From an uncultured Eubacteriales bacterium (GTDB lineage Bacteria; Bacillota; Clostridia; Lachnospirales; Lachnospiraceae): DNA of 64,000 bases. The notes beneath the pieces were generated by a model. The model did not search any database. It saw nothing but the letters and a program-made list of their open reading frames with translations, and was not told the DNA's origin. Both the position numbers and the translations under genes were made by a program. Location of the stretch: contig UQCD01000002.1 in NCBI GenBank assembly GCA_900539455.1, positions 62,001 to 126,000 of the forward strand. Direction: 5' to 3'. This document shows, in pieces, positions 7,990-17,196 of the stretch. Numbering within the stretch: position 1 is the stretch's first letter; each line of letters starts with the position of its first letter.

Positions 7990-8723
7990 ATGGAAAAGTT
8001 GCAGTAGTGACCGGTGCTTCAAGAGGCATAGGCAGGGCAATCGCCCTTGAGCTTGCCAGCAAAGGAGCAAAGGTTGTTGTTAATTATAATGGCTCAAAGG
8101 AAAAGGCACTTTCAGTAAAAGAAGAAATAGAAAAAGCTGGTGGCAGTGCAGAGCTTTATCAATGTAATATATCTGAATATGATAAGTGTGAGGAATTTAT
8201 CAAAGCTGTTATCAACAGCTTTGGAAGAATAGATATACTTGTAAACAATGCAGGTATTACCAGAGATGGACTTTTACTGAAAATGTCAGAGGAGGATTTT
8301 GATAGTGTACTTAACACTAATCTTAAGGGAACCTTCAATACAATAAGATTTGCAGCAAGACAAATGATAAAGCAAAGATATGGAAGAATTATTAATATGT
8401 CCTCAGTTGTAGGAATTTCTGGAAATGCCGGTCAGGTTAATTACTCTGCTTCAAAGGCAGGCGTTATAGGGATAACAAAGTCAGCAGCTAAAGAGCTTGC
8501 AAAAAGAGGAGTGACAGTAAATGCTGTTGCACCGGGCTTTATTGAAACTGAAATGACACAGGTATTGTCAGAGGAGGTAAAGAAATCAATAATTGGTCAA
8601 ATTCCTTTGGATAGATTTGGAAAGCCAGAGGATATTGCCAAAACAGTTGCATTTCTTGCTTCGGATAATGCGTCCTATATTACAGGACAGGTAATACAAG
8701 TAGATGGAGGTATGGCAATATAA
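7983..8723 (+). CDS. fabG: 3-oxoacyl-ACP reductase
   Basis: FabG is an NADPH-dependent short-chain dehydrogenase that reduces 3-oxoacyl-ACP. The 246 residues show the cofactor motif TGASRGIG (10-17), NNAG (88-91) and the catalytic Ser141, Tyr154 and Lys158 in the SSVVG and YSASKAG motifs. It overlaps fabD by seven bases, and its stop overlaps the fabF start in a TAATG junction. Confidence 0.95.
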   Translation: MLDGKVAVVTGASRGIGRAIALELASKGAKVVVNYNGSKEKALSVKEEIEKAGGSAELYQCNISEYDKCEEFIKAVINSFGRIDILVNNAGITRDGLLLKMSEEDFDSVLNTNLKGTFNTIRFAARQMIKQRYGRIINMSSVVGISGNAGQVNYSASKAGVIGITKSAAKELAKRGVTVNAVAPGFIETEMTQVLSEEVKKSIIGQIPLDRFGKPEDIAKTVAFLASDNASYITGQVIQVDGGMAI

Positions 8724-9961
8724 TGAAAAGAAGAGTTGTTATTACAGGACTTGGTGCTGTTACACCTATTGGAAATAATGTAGAGGAATTCTGGCAGGGA
8801 ATAAAGGAAGGAAGAGTAGGAATTGCACCTATTACAAAAATTGATGCAACAGAATATAAAGTAAAGGTTGCGGCTGAGGTAAAGAATTTTAATCCTAAGG
8901 ATTATATGGATCCTAAGTCAGCCAAAAGAATGGAGGCCTTTTCACAATATGCAGTAGTTGCTGCTAAGGAGGCCTTAGAGGATTCAAAAATTGATATGAC
9001 TAAGGAAGACCCTTTTAGAGCAGGTGTAATTATTGGCTCAGGTATTGGTTCACTTTCACAGATTGAAACAAACTATATGAAAATTGTGGAAAAAGGACCA
9101 TCAAAGGTTAATCCTTTGTTAGTACCAATGATGATTTCCAATATGGCTGCTGGTAATGTTTCTATTCAGCTTGGCTTTAGAGGAAAATGTACAAATGTAG
9201 TTACAGCCTGTGCTTCAGGAACTAACTGTATAGGCGATGCTTTTAGAGCAATTCAGTATGGCGATTGCGATTTTATAGTTGCAGGTGGTACAGAAAGCTG
9301 TATTACACCAACCGGAGTAGCTGGATTTCAAGCCCTTACAGCACTTTCTACAACAGAAGACCCACTTAGAGCCTCAATTCCATTTGACAAGGACAGAAAT
9401 GGCTTTGTATTAGGCGAAGGTGCAGGTGTTGTAATGCTTGAGGAATTAGAACACGCAAAAAACAGAGGCGCAAAGATTTACGCAGAATTAGTTGGCTATG
9501 GTGTAAGCGCAGATGCTTACCACATTACTTCTCCTATTGAGGATGGCAGTGGTGCGGCCTATGCAATGGAAATGGCAATGAAGGACGCAGATATATTACC
9601 AGAGCAGGTTGATTATATTAATGCTCACGGAACAAGCACACACCACAATGATTTGTTTGAAACAAGAGCTATTAAAAATGCCTTTAAGGAGAATGCTAAG
9701 AATTTACTTATCAATTCTACCAAGTCAATGATAGGTCATTTACTTGGAGCAGCAGGTGGTGTTGAAGCAGTAGTATGTGTAAAGAGCATTGAAGAAGGCT
9801 TTGTACACCAGACAGTAGGAACAAAGGTGGCAGATGAAGAATGTGATTTGAATTACTGTATTGATGCACCTGTAGAAAAGGAAATCCGGTATGCAATGAG
9901 CAATTCATTAGGCTTTGGTGGACATAATGCAACCTTGTTAATGAAAAAATATCAAGCCTAG
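8723..9961 (+). CDS. fabF: 3-oxoacyl-ACP synthase II
   Basis: KASII extends the acyl chain by condensing it with malonyl-ACP. The 412 residues contain Cys163 in VTACASGTNC, His302 in NAHGTST and His339 in SMIGHLLGAAG, the Cys-His-His set of elongating synthases. It is fused by translation signals to fabG (TAATG). No fabB paralogue or fabM isomerase is visible in this cluster, so any unsaturated-acid branch must use FabF plus FabZ or genes elsewhere. Confidence 0.95.
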   Translation: MKRRVVITGLGAVTPIGNNVEEFWQGIKEGRVGIAPITKIDATEYKVKVAAEVKNFNPKDYMDPKSAKRMEAFSQYAVVAAKEALEDSKIDMTKEDPFRAGVIIGSGIGSLSQIETNYMKIVEKGPSKVNPLLVPMMISNMAAGNVSIQLGFRGKCTNVVTACASGTNCIGDAFRAIQYGDCDFIVAGGTESCITPTGVAGFQALTALSTTEDPLRASIPFDKDRNGFVLGEGAGVVMLEELEHAKNRGAKIYAELVGYGVSADAYHITSPIEDGSGAAYAMEMAMKDADILPEQVDYINAHGTSTHHNDLFETRAIKNAFKENAKNLLINSTKSMIGHLLGAAGGVEAVVCVKSIEEGFVHQTVGTKVADEECDLNYCIDAPVEKEIRYAMSNSLGFGGHNATLLMKKYQA

Positions 9962-10020
9962 AAAGCCTTAAAAATATTAGAGAATTGAAGCAATTCAAGA
10001 AAAGGTATGAGGATAAAAAT

Positions 10021-10485
10021 ATGGAATTTGAAAATATATTAACACTTATAAAAACTGTGTCAGATTCAGAACTTACGAATTTTAAATATGAAGAAAATGG
10101 AGTTAAGCTAAGCCTTGGTAAAAGACAAAATCAGGTGGTTTCTAGCGTAACTTATGAGCCTTCTGTAATAAATGAAACAGCAAAGGCTGCACCAGCTCCA
10201 CAAAAAACAGAGAGCATTGTTGAAAAACAGGATGCTTTAGAGGATTTAAGTGGAAATATTATTAAATCCCCACTTGTAGGTACATTTTATACAGCACCGT
10301 CAGAGGACGCAGATGCTTATGTAAAAGTTGGCGATAAGGTAAAAAAAGGTCAGACCTTAGCTATTATTGAGGCAATGAAGCTGATGAATGAAATTGAAAG
10401 TGAGTTTGACGGTAATATTTCAGAGATATATGTGGAAAATGGGCAGGCGGTAGAGTATGGACAGCCGCTCTTTAAAGTAAGCTAA
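10021..10485 (+). CDS. accB: Biotin carboxyl carrier protein of acetyl-CoA carboxylase
   Basis: This 154-residue protein carries biotin between the carboxylase and carboxyltransferase. An N-terminal helical region and an Ala/Pro linker (about 53-65) lead to the biotinyl domain, where Lys120 in EAMKLMNEI is the biotin site. The start at 10021 is preferred because TGAGGAT (10008-10014) lies just upstream; an in-frame start at 9985 adds twelve non-conserved residues. Confidence 0.93.
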   Translation: MEFENILTLIKTVSDSELTNFKYEENGVKLSLGKRQNQVVSSVTYEPSVINETAKAAPAPQKTESIVEKQDALEDLSGNIIKSPLVGTFYTAPSEDADAYVKVGDKVKKGQTLAIIEAMKLMNEIESEFDGNISEIYVENGQAVEYGQPLFKVS

Positions 10486-10520
10486 GGCTTTGCCACATCT
10501 AAAAATGAAAAGGAGAAATT

Positions 10521-10949
10521 ATGAACCACTTAGATATAAACCAAATAAAAGAAATTATCCCACACAGACATCCATTTTTGCTGGTTGACTACATCGAAGA
10601 TTATGTACCAGGTCAATATGCAGTTGGATATAAGTGTGTAACATATAGAGAAGACTTTTTTAAGGGACATTTTCCACAAGAGCCTGTAATGCCTGGTGTG
10701 CTTACTATAGAAGCCTTAGCACAGGTAGGGGCAGTGGCTATGCTTAGTCTTCCAGAAAATAAAGGCAGGGTAGCCTATTTTGGAGGCATAAACAAATGCA
10801 AATTTAAAGGAAAAATTGTACCGGGAGATAAGGTCAGATTAGAAACAAAAATTATTAAATCAAAAGGACCAGTTGGTGTAGGTGAGGCAGTTGCAAGTGT
10901 TGACGGAAAGGTAGTTGTAAGTGCTGAGCTGACATTTATGATTGGCTAG
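10521..10949 (+). CDS. fabZ: 3-hydroxyacyl-ACP dehydratase
   Basis: A hot-dog-fold dehydratase of 142 residues that makes trans-2-enoyl-ACP. HRHPFLLVD (15-23), the catalytic His50 in FKGHFP and Glu64 in PGVLTIEALAQ are present. AAAAGGAG precedes ATG. Since no FabM or FabA is nearby, this copy could in principle act like the isomerising FabN of enterococci; sequence alone cannot decide. Confidence 0.93.
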   Translation: MNHLDINQIKEIIPHRHPFLLVDYIEDYVPGQYAVGYKCVTYREDFFKGHFPQEPVMPGVLTIEALAQVGAVAMLSLPENKGRVAYFGGINKCKFKGKIVPGDKVRLETKIIKSKGPVGVGEAVASVDGKVVVSAELTFMIG

Positions 10950-10958
10950 GTGAAGCAG

Positions 10959-12308
10959 ATGATAAAGAAGATACTTATAGCAAATAGAGGAGAAATTGCA
11001 GTAAGAATTATTCGCGCCTGCAGAGAAATGGGCATAGAAACTGTAGCTGTATATTCAGAGGCAGATAAGGAAGCACTACATACAAAGCTTGCAGACGAGG
11101 CAGTGTGTATTGGCCCGGCCAAATCCAGCGAAAGCTATCTTAGTATGGATAAAATAATTAGTGCGACTATTATCTCAGGTGCAGATGCAATTCACCCGGG
11201 CTTTGGATTTTTATCTGAAAATAGTAAATTTGCAGAGCTTTGCGAGCAATGTAATATTACCTTTATCGGACCACCGGCAAATGTTATTGCAAAGCTTGGA
11301 AACAAGCAGGAGGCAAGAAACACAATGGTAGCTGCTGGAGTACCTGTTATTCCGGGCAGTAAAGAGGCTGTTTATAATTATAGACAGGGTTTAGCTGTAG
11401 CTGATGAAGTAGGCTATCCTGTTATTGTAAAGGCTGCCTTAGGTGGCGGTGGAAAAGGTATGAGAGTTGCTTATACTAAGGAAGAATTTGAAAATAGCTT
11501 TAATACAGCACAAAAGGAAGCACAGTCAGCATTTGGTGACGATACAATGTATATAGAGCATTTTGTAGAGCATCCAAGACATATAGAGTTCCAGATTTTG
11601 GCAGACAAGGCAGGCCATGTAGTTCATTTGGGTGAAAGAGATTGTTCTATTCAAAGAAATCATCAGAAAATGATTGAGGAGTCACCTTCTATTGCACTTG
11701 GCGAGGAGCTTAGAAAGAAAATGGGCAAGGCTGCCATAAAGGCAGCAAAAGCAGCAGGCTATGTTAATGCAGGAACAATAGAATTTCTTTTAGAGAAAAA
11801 TGAGAACTTCTATTTTATGGAAATGAACACAAGAATTCAGGTGGAACACCCTGTAACTGAATGGGTAACAGGCATTGACCTTATAAAAGAACAAATTAGA
11901 ATAGCTAATGGTGATGAATTAGCATTTAAACAAAGCGATATAAAAATTACAGGCCACGCTATTGAATGTAGAATAAATGCAGAGGATCCGGAGCATGGCT
12001 TTAGACCATCTCCTGGAACCATTACTGATATGTACCTGCCGGGTGGCAAAGGAATTAGAATAGATACAGCTATTTATAGTGGTTATACAATTCCACCATA
12101 TTATGATTCTATGATTGCAAAGCTTATTGTATGGGCTAAAAATAGAAATGAAGCTATTAGAAAAATGCAAAGTGCTTTAGGCGAAGTAATCATAGAAGGA
12201 ATACAGACAAATGTTGATTATCAATATGAAATATTAAATAATAAGGATTTTTTAGAAGGAAATATAGATATTGAATTTATAGAAAATATGAACAAAGAGA
12301 AAAATTAA
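10959..12308 (+). CDS. accC: Biotin carboxylase of acetyl-CoA carboxylase
   Basis: An ATP-grasp enzyme that carboxylates the biotin on AccB. From ATG 10959 it is 449 residues, exactly the usual AccC length. Signatures are KILIANRGEIAVRIIRA at the start, the GGGGKGM glycine loop, and EMNTRIQVEHPVTEWVTG. A GTG at 10950 is in frame, but AGGTGA (10948-10953) sits right there and is better placed as the ribosome site for ATG 10959. It lies in the acc part of the operon, nine bases after fabZ. Confidence 0.95.
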   Translation: MIKKILIANRGEIAVRIIRACREMGIETVAVYSEADKEALHTKLADEAVCIGPAKSSESYLSMDKIISATIISGADAIHPGFGFLSENSKFAELCEQCNITFIGPPANVIAKLGNKQEARNTMVAAGVPVIPGSKEAVYNYRQGLAVADEVGYPVIVKAALGGGGKGMRVAYTKEEFENSFNTAQKEAQSAFGDDTMYIEHFVEHPRHIEFQILADKAGHVVHLGERDCSIQRNHQKMIEESPSIALGEELRKKMGKAAIKAAKAAGYVNAGTIEFLLEKNENFYFMEMNTRIQVEHPVTEWVTGIDLIKEQIRIANGDELAFKQSDIKITGHAIECRINAEDPEHGFRPSPGTITDMYLPGGKGIRIDTAIYSGYTIPPYYDSMIAKLIVWAKNRNEAIRKMQSALGEVIIEGIQTNVDYQYEILNNKDFLEGNIDIEFIENMNKEKN

Positions 12309-12355
12309 TTGACCTTGTAATTGCTGGCTAAGAGTGAAATTTAAGGAGAATGACT

Positions 12356-14110
12356 ATGAAGCTGGATAATATGTTTAAAAAAACTAAATCATCTGCAACA
12401 AAAGCAAATATTAATAATGTAACACCAGAAGTACCAGAGGGCTTGCTTAGAAAATGCCCAAAATGTGGTGGCGCTATAATTAGTAAAGATGTTAAAGCAT
12501 TATGCTATATATGTCCAAAATGTGGTGGATATTTCAGAGTTGATGCTTTCCAAAGACTTAAAATGACCATAGATGAGGGTACCTTTTGCCGATGGAATGA
12601 AGAAGTAGAAACGGGAAATCCACTGGAATTTAATGGATATGAAGAAAAAATAAAAGACTTAAAGGAAAAAACCAATTTAAACGAGGCTGTCATTACAGGC
12701 AAAGGACAGATTAATGGCAGTGATGTGGCTATAGCTATAATGGACGGAAGGTTTATGATGGCTAGTATGGGCTATGCAGTTGGCGAAAAAATCGTAAGAA
12801 TGGTAGAAAGAGCAACTGCAGAAAAGCTTCCTGTTGTAATATTTGCCTGTTCTGGTGGTGCAAGAATGCAGGAGGGTATTACATCGCTTATGCAAATGGC
12901 TAAGACCTCAGGGGCAATTAAAAAACATCAGGATGCAGGACAGTTATACATATCCGTACTTACAGACCCGACTACGGGTGGTGTTACAGCCAGCTTTGCA
13001 ATGCTGGGAGATATTATTATTGCAGAGCCTAAGGCGCTTATTGGCTTTGCCGGACCAAGAGTTATAGAGCAGACTATAGGAGAAAAGCTGCCAAAGGGAT
13101 TTCAAAGGTCTGAGTTTTTATTAGAACATGGCTTTATAGATATGATTGTAGAGAGGGAGCAGATAAAATCTACTCTTTCCAGATTAATTAAGCTGCATTA
13201 TGGAAATGAAAATCAACAGGAAAATATAGATGATAATAATATTAAATTATTAATTGCAAAAAATAATGAAGTAATAAAGAATGTTAAGCAACCAAGAAAA
13301 AATTGTAAAAGGTCAAAGGAGGAAAGGGAGATTTCCAGCTGGGAAAGGGTTGAAATCTCCAGAAAGAAGGACAGACCAGTTGGATATGAGTATATAGAAT
13401 TATTATTTGAGGATTTTATAGAAATGCACGGGGACAGATATTTTGCTGATGATATGGCAATAATAGGTGGTGTTGCCAGCTTTAGAGGTATTCCTGTTAC
13501 TGTAATAGCACAGGCAAAGGGAAAAAATACAAAGGAAAATATTGAAAGAAATTTTGGTATGCCATCACCGGAAGGCTACAGAAAGGCTTTAAGGCTTATG
13601 AAAGAGGCTGAAAGGTTTAACAGACCAATTATCTGTTTTGTAGATACTCCAGGAGCATTTTGTGGACTTGAGGCTGAAGAAAGAGGACAGGGAGAGGCTA
13701 TTGCCAGATGTATATACGAAATGAGTGGCCTTAGAGTACCTACTCTTTCTATTATAATTGGCGAAGGAGGCAGTGGTGGAGCCTTAGCAATGGCTACATC
13801 AAATGAGGTATGGATGCTGAAAAATTCCATTTACTCAATACTTTCCCCAGAGGGCTTTGCTAGTATTTTATGGAAAGACAGCGGTAAGGCAAAGGAGGCA
13901 GCAAAGGCTATGAGATTAACTGCCAACGAGTTATATGAGCAGGGAATAATTGAAAAGGTTATAGATGAACCTAGCAACCTGACAAGAGAAAATATAAAAG
14001 AAGTTATTGAACTTTTAGATAATAGTATGGTAGAATTTATAAACAAATACAAAAAAATGACTGACATTCAGTTAATAGACAATAGATACAAACGGTTTAG
14101 AAATATGTAG
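12356..14110 (+). CDS. accDA: Fused acetyl-CoA carboxylase carboxyltransferase, beta and alpha subunits
   Basis: One 584-residue chain holds both carboxyltransferase subunits, which are separate in E. coli and streptococci. The N-terminal AccD half has a zinc ribbon (Cys34, Cys37, Cys53, Cys56) and the oxyanion region FACSGGARMQEG. After a basic linker near 300-325, the AccA half shows RYFADDMAIIGG, FVDTPGAFCGLEAEERGQ and GEGGSGGALA. The start at 12356 leaves seven bases from AAGGAG (12343-12348); ATG 12350 is too close. No frameshift or internal stop lies at the junction, so it is a true fusion. It transfers CO2 from biotin to acetyl-CoA to give malonyl-CoA. Confidence 0.93.
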   Translation: MKLDNMFKKTKSSATKANINNVTPEVPEGLLRKCPKCGGAIISKDVKALCYICPKCGGYFRVDAFQRLKMTIDEGTFCRWNEEVETGNPLEFNGYEEKIKDLKEKTNLNEAVITGKGQINGSDVAIAIMDGRFMMASMGYAVGEKIVRMVERATAEKLPVVIFACSGGARMQEGITSLMQMAKTSGAIKKHQDAGQLYISVLTDPTTGGVTASFAMLGDIIIAEPKALIGFAGPRVIEQTIGEKLPKGFQRSEFLLEHGFIDMIVEREQIKSTLSRLIKLHYGNENQQENIDDNNIKLLIAKNNEVIKNVKQPRKNCKRSKEEREISSWERVEISRKKDRPVGYEYIELLFEDFIEMHGDRYFADDMAIIGGVASFRGIPVTVIAQAKGKNTKENIERNFGMPSPEGYRKALRLMKEAERFNRPIICFVDTPGAFCGLEAEERGQGEAIARCIYEMSGLRVPTLSIIIGEGGSGGALAMATSNEVWMLKNSIYSILSPEGFASILWKDSGKAKEAAKAMRLTANELYEQGIIEKVIDEPSNLTRENIKEVIELLDNSMVEFINKYKKMTDIQLIDNRYKRFRNM

Positions 14111-14163
14111 ATATTCTGGTTTGTTACCATTGGCTTAAAATTTCCTAAGGAAGAGGTTAGGTT

Positions 14164-14628
14164 ATGGACGCTTATAAGACAATAAATGACATACTTGTGA
14201 ATTTATTTAATGAAATAATGCAATCAGAAGAGGAAGCAATTATTACTGAGGAATTTAAGGACCTTACCAATAATGATATGCATGTTATCGAAGCAATAGG
14301 GCTTTGTGGAAGTAATAATATGTCTATTATTGCAAAAAAGTTAAAGGTTACTGTAGGTACACTTACTACAGCAGTCAATAGACTTATTATGAGAAAATAT
14401 GCAGAGAGAATTCGTAGCGAAGAGGATAGAAGAGTAGTTTATGTTAAACTTACAAACAAAGGAATAAAAGCATATAAGCATCATGAGGAATACCACAGAC
14501 AGATGACTAATGCAATTCTTAAAAAATTGTCAGCTGACGAAATTCCAGTATTAGTAAAGGCATTAGATGGTCTTAGCGAGTTCTTCAGGGAATATCGGTC
14601 TGCAGGAGATAAGCTGATTTTTTCATAA
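14164..14628 (+). CDS. MarR-family regulator, FabT-like
   Basis: 154 residues with a winged-helix core: NMSIIAKKLKVTVGTLTTAVNRLIMRKYAERI is the helix-turn-helix and recognition region, followed by the wing SEEDRRVVYVKLT. Length and context fit FabT, the acyl-ACP-dependent repressor of fatty-acid genes in lactic cocci. In streptococci fabT sits at the head of the cluster; here it closes it. The FabT-like half-sites at 4784-4842 are the probable target, giving feedback control of its own operon. It is 53 bases after accDA with no promoter seen between them, and a strong terminator follows. Confidence 0.8.
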   Translation: MDAYKTINDILVNLFNEIMQSEEEAIITEEFKDLTNNDMHVIEAIGLCGSNNMSIIAKKLKVTVGTLTTAVNRLIMRKYAERIRSEEDRRVVYVKLTNKGIKAYKHHEEYHRQMTNAILKKLSADEIPVLVKALDGLSEFFREYRSAGDKLIFS

Positions 14629-14668
14629 TGGACATATTCTGCCGAAATTATTTTATTAAAAACTATTC

Positions 14669-14722
14669 AACTGTAAAGAATGTATTTTTATAATAATATG
14701 ATACATTCTTTACAGTTTTTTT
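14669..14722 (+). terminator. Terminator of the fatty-acid operon
   Basis: A perfect 17-bp stem: 14669-14685 pairs with 14701-14717 around a 15-base loop, and the right arm runs into a T-run up to 14722. It marks the end of the operon that began at 4886. Confidence 0.93.
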
Positions 14723-14729
14723 GCTTTTA

Positions 14730-14758
14730 TTGCGTGCCAAGTGGTTTTATGATATAAT
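14730..14758 (+). promoter_or_regulatory. Promoter of the cdaA operon
   Basis: TTGCGT (14730-14735) and TATAAT (14753-14758) with a 17-base spacer lie just after the fatty-acid terminator and 64 bases before the next start codon. This is the only clear promoter before cdaA. Confidence 0.7.
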
Positions 14759-14821
14759 ATTCTTTAAACTGTGTGGTTTTATGGTTAAAAGCCATATAGG
14801 ACCATATTATTGGAGGTTTAT

Positions 14822-15280
14822 ATGTTAAATAACGATAAAATCAGGCTAATGACAAAGCTGGCGTTATATGAACAAAAAGAAGGAAAAAAGAATATTGCTG
14901 GAGGCAAATATTATCGTTCAGACTATGTGAGCCTTGCGATGATTAATTCGGCAATTATTGCTACATTGGCATACATACTTATTTTGGGAAGTATTGTCCT
15001 TGTAAATATAGAAACTGTTTTATCAGTTATGACAGCATTTGATATGTTAGAGCTGGGGAGAATAGTAGTGGTTGCATATATTATATATATGCTTATATAT
15101 TTGACAATCACATACATTATTTCAAGATTAAGATATGACAATATTAAGTCGGAGCTTAAAAGCTATGATAACAATTTAAAAGAGTTATATACTATATACA
15201 AAAAAGAAGAAGAAAATACTCAAAGTGAAATTGACATAAAAAAAGAAAACTTCGATGTATCTATGATGGAGGAAAATTAA
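14822..15280 (+). CDS. Small membrane protein of unknown function
   Basis: 152 residues with two membrane helices (about 39-63 and 79-102), a short basic N-terminus and a charged, probably cytoplasmic tail after residue 105. No known family is recognised. GGAGG at 14812-14816 sets ATG 14822; an in-frame ATG at 14810 precedes the ribosome site. It is the first gene of the transcript that goes on to cdaA, and its stop directly abuts the next start, so the two proteins probably work together. A link to cyclic di-AMP or wall synthesis rests only on position. Confidence 0.6.
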   Translation: MLNNDKIRLMTKLALYEQKEGKKNIAGGKYYRSDYVSLAMINSAIIATLAYILILGSIVLVNIETVLSVMTAFDMLELGRIVVVAYIIYMLIYLTITYIISRLRYDNIKSELKSYDNNLKELYTIYKKEEENTQSEIDIKKENFDVSMMEEN

Positions 15281-16288
15281 ATGCTAAAATTACTGACTCT
15301 TAGAGAAAGAATCAAGGAGCTATACAGCACTAGGAATAGATTTGCAGACCCAATAATAAGATTTTTAATTGTATTAATTTCTATGATTATTATAAATGTA
15401 AACATAGGTGCTTTTACTATTTTAAAAAATCCATTAGTAGTTATAGCAGTATCAGCTGTTGGAGCATTTCTTCCAAAAAACTTATCAGTTATGATTGTAC
15501 TATTATTAATGGTAGTGCATATATTTGCTATTTCTCCAATGGCAGCAGTAGTTGTTTTTATTACTTATGTCATTATGTATTTACTGTTTTTTAGATTTGC
15601 TTCAAAGCAGACATATGTGCTATTGGCAACACCATTATTATTTATGCTCAAGCTTCCTTTTGTTATGCCTATTGTATTAGGACTTTCAGCAACACCGATA
15701 GCTATTATACCGGTAACCTTTGGCACATTAATATATTTTTACCTTAACTATTTTTCAATAAATTTTGAACAGTTATTAAATGCAGGTCAGGATGAGGCTA
15801 TATCGATGATGACAGGTATGGCAGAAAATGTATTTAAGAATCCGACATTTTTTTATACAGTAGGTACATTTGCATTAGTTATATGTCTTGTATACTTTGT
15901 AAAGCGGCTTACAGTAGATTATTCATGGATAATATCTTCGATAGCAGGTGGATTATTATCTACTCTGGCTATACTAATAGGATGTATTATATTTGATATG
16001 AGCAGTGTATATTCTATCCCTATGGTTATTATTGGTGGATTGCTTAGCACAGGAGTTGCGTGGCTTGCACAGATGTTTTTACATTCTGTGGATTATGTGC
16101 GTACAGAATATACACAGTTTGAGGATGATGAATACTATTATTATGTAAAGGCAGTACCTAAAATCCAGGTGCTTCCTGCAGAAAAAAGCATAAAGAGAAT
16201 AAATGCACAAAAGGTTAGTACAAAAACAAAAGCAAACAATAAAAAATCACAAAATAGTGAAGCAAAGCCTACAGTAAAGAAAATATAA
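15281..16288 (+). CDS. Polytopic membrane protein of unknown function
   Basis: 335 residues with roughly eight to ten membrane segments across 23-275 and a Lys/Ser-rich cytoplasmic tail. There is no ATPase motif. The fold looks permease-like, but I cannot name a family. It begins on the base after the previous gene's stop (TAA-ATG), which implies translational coupling. It lies 32 bases before cdaA. It may be a partner of the preceding small membrane protein. Confidence 0.6.
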   Translation: MLKLLTLRERIKELYSTRNRFADPIIRFLIVLISMIIINVNIGAFTILKNPLVVIAVSAVGAFLPKNLSVMIVLLLMVVHIFAISPMAAVVVFITYVIMYLLFFRFASKQTYVLLATPLLFMLKLPFVMPIVLGLSATPIAIIPVTFGTLIYFYLNYFSINFEQLLNAGQDEAISMMTGMAENVFKNPTFFYTVGTFALVICLVYFVKRLTVDYSWIISSIAGGLLSTLAILIGCIIFDMSSVYSIPMVIIGGLLSTGVAWLAQMFLHSVDYVRTEYTQFEDDEYYYYVKAVPKIQVLPAEKSIKRINAQKVSTKTKANNKKSQNSEAKPTVKKI

Positions 16289-16320
16289 TATAAAAAAGCT
16301 ATGGAAAGGATGTGAAATAG

Positions 16321-17196
16321 GTGCTGGGAAATATATTTAATACAATCAGCCAATATATGCCAATGGTTGTAAAACCAACAGATATTATTGAGATAATAAT
16401 TATTGCCTTTGTATTTTATCATATTATGCTATGGATAAAAAATACCAGAGCATGGTCATTATTTAAAGGTATTATTATCATATTAGGCTTTACAGTAGTA
16501 GCACTTTATTTCCAAATGAACACCATACTCTGGATTGCTGAAAAAACCTTAAATGTAGGTGCCATTGCACTTATAATCGTGTTCCAGCCAGAGCTTAGAA
16601 AAGCGTTAGAGCAGCTTGGTACAAAGAAAATATTATCAAAGATATTTGCTTTTAATGAAAATAAAAATATAACAGAAAAGTTCGGAGATAAAACTATTAG
16701 TGAGCTTGTAAAGGCTACCTATGAATTAGCCAAGACAAAAACAGGTGCATTGATGGTTATTGAGCAGGATATAAACCTAAATGAATATATTGCCACAGGT
16801 ATTACTATAGATGCTGAAATTACAAACCAGTTACTTATTAACATATTTGAGCATAATACACCATTACATGACGGAGCTGTGATTATTCGTGGTGACAGAA
16901 TAGTTTCAGCAACCTGCTATCTGCCTCTTTCAGACAATATGGAGCTTAGCAAGGAGTTAGGCACAAGACATAGAGCTGCAGTAGGTATTAGCGAAGTGAC
17001 AGATTCGTTTACTATTGTTGTATCCGAGGAAACAGGAAAGGTTTCAGTAGCCACAGGCGGCGAATTGGTTGGAAATGTTGATGGAGATACACTTCGTCAA
17101 TTATTAATAAAGTTACAAAACAAAAAGGTAGAAACAAAACGATTCAAATTATTGAGAGGAAAGCAAGACAACAATGAAAAAGTACCTGACAAATAA
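16321..17196 (+). CDS. cdaA: Membrane diadenylate cyclase CdaA
   Basis: CdaA makes the second messenger cyclic di-AMP from two ATP. The 291 residues have three N-terminal membrane segments (about 22-90) and a DAC domain with DGA at 184-186 and GTRHRA at 214-219, the catalytic signatures. The start is GTG 16321, preceded at some distance by AAAGGA. It overlaps cdaR by 23 bases. The cdaA-cdaR-glmM order is the standard Firmicute arrangement, in which CdaR and GlmM tune CdaA activity. Confidence 0.93.
   Translation: MLGNIFNTISQYMPMVVKPTDIIEIIIIAFVFYHIMLWIKNTRAWSLFKGIIIILGFTVVALYFQMNTILWIAEKTLNVGAIALIIVFQPELRKALEQLGTKKILSKIFAFNENKNITEKFGDKTISELVKATYELAKTKTGALMVIEQDINLNEYIATGITIDAEITNQLLINIFEHNTPLHDGAVIIRGDRIVSATCYLPLSDNMELSKELGTRHRAAVGISEVTDSFTIVVSEETGKVSVATGGELVGNVDGDTLRQLLIKLQNKKVETKRFKLLRGKQDNNEKVPDK

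Noticed and set aside
13576..14067. Minus-strand reading frames inside accDA
   Set aside because: They are antisense to conserved AccA motifs, have no ribosome sites and no recognisable protein pattern.
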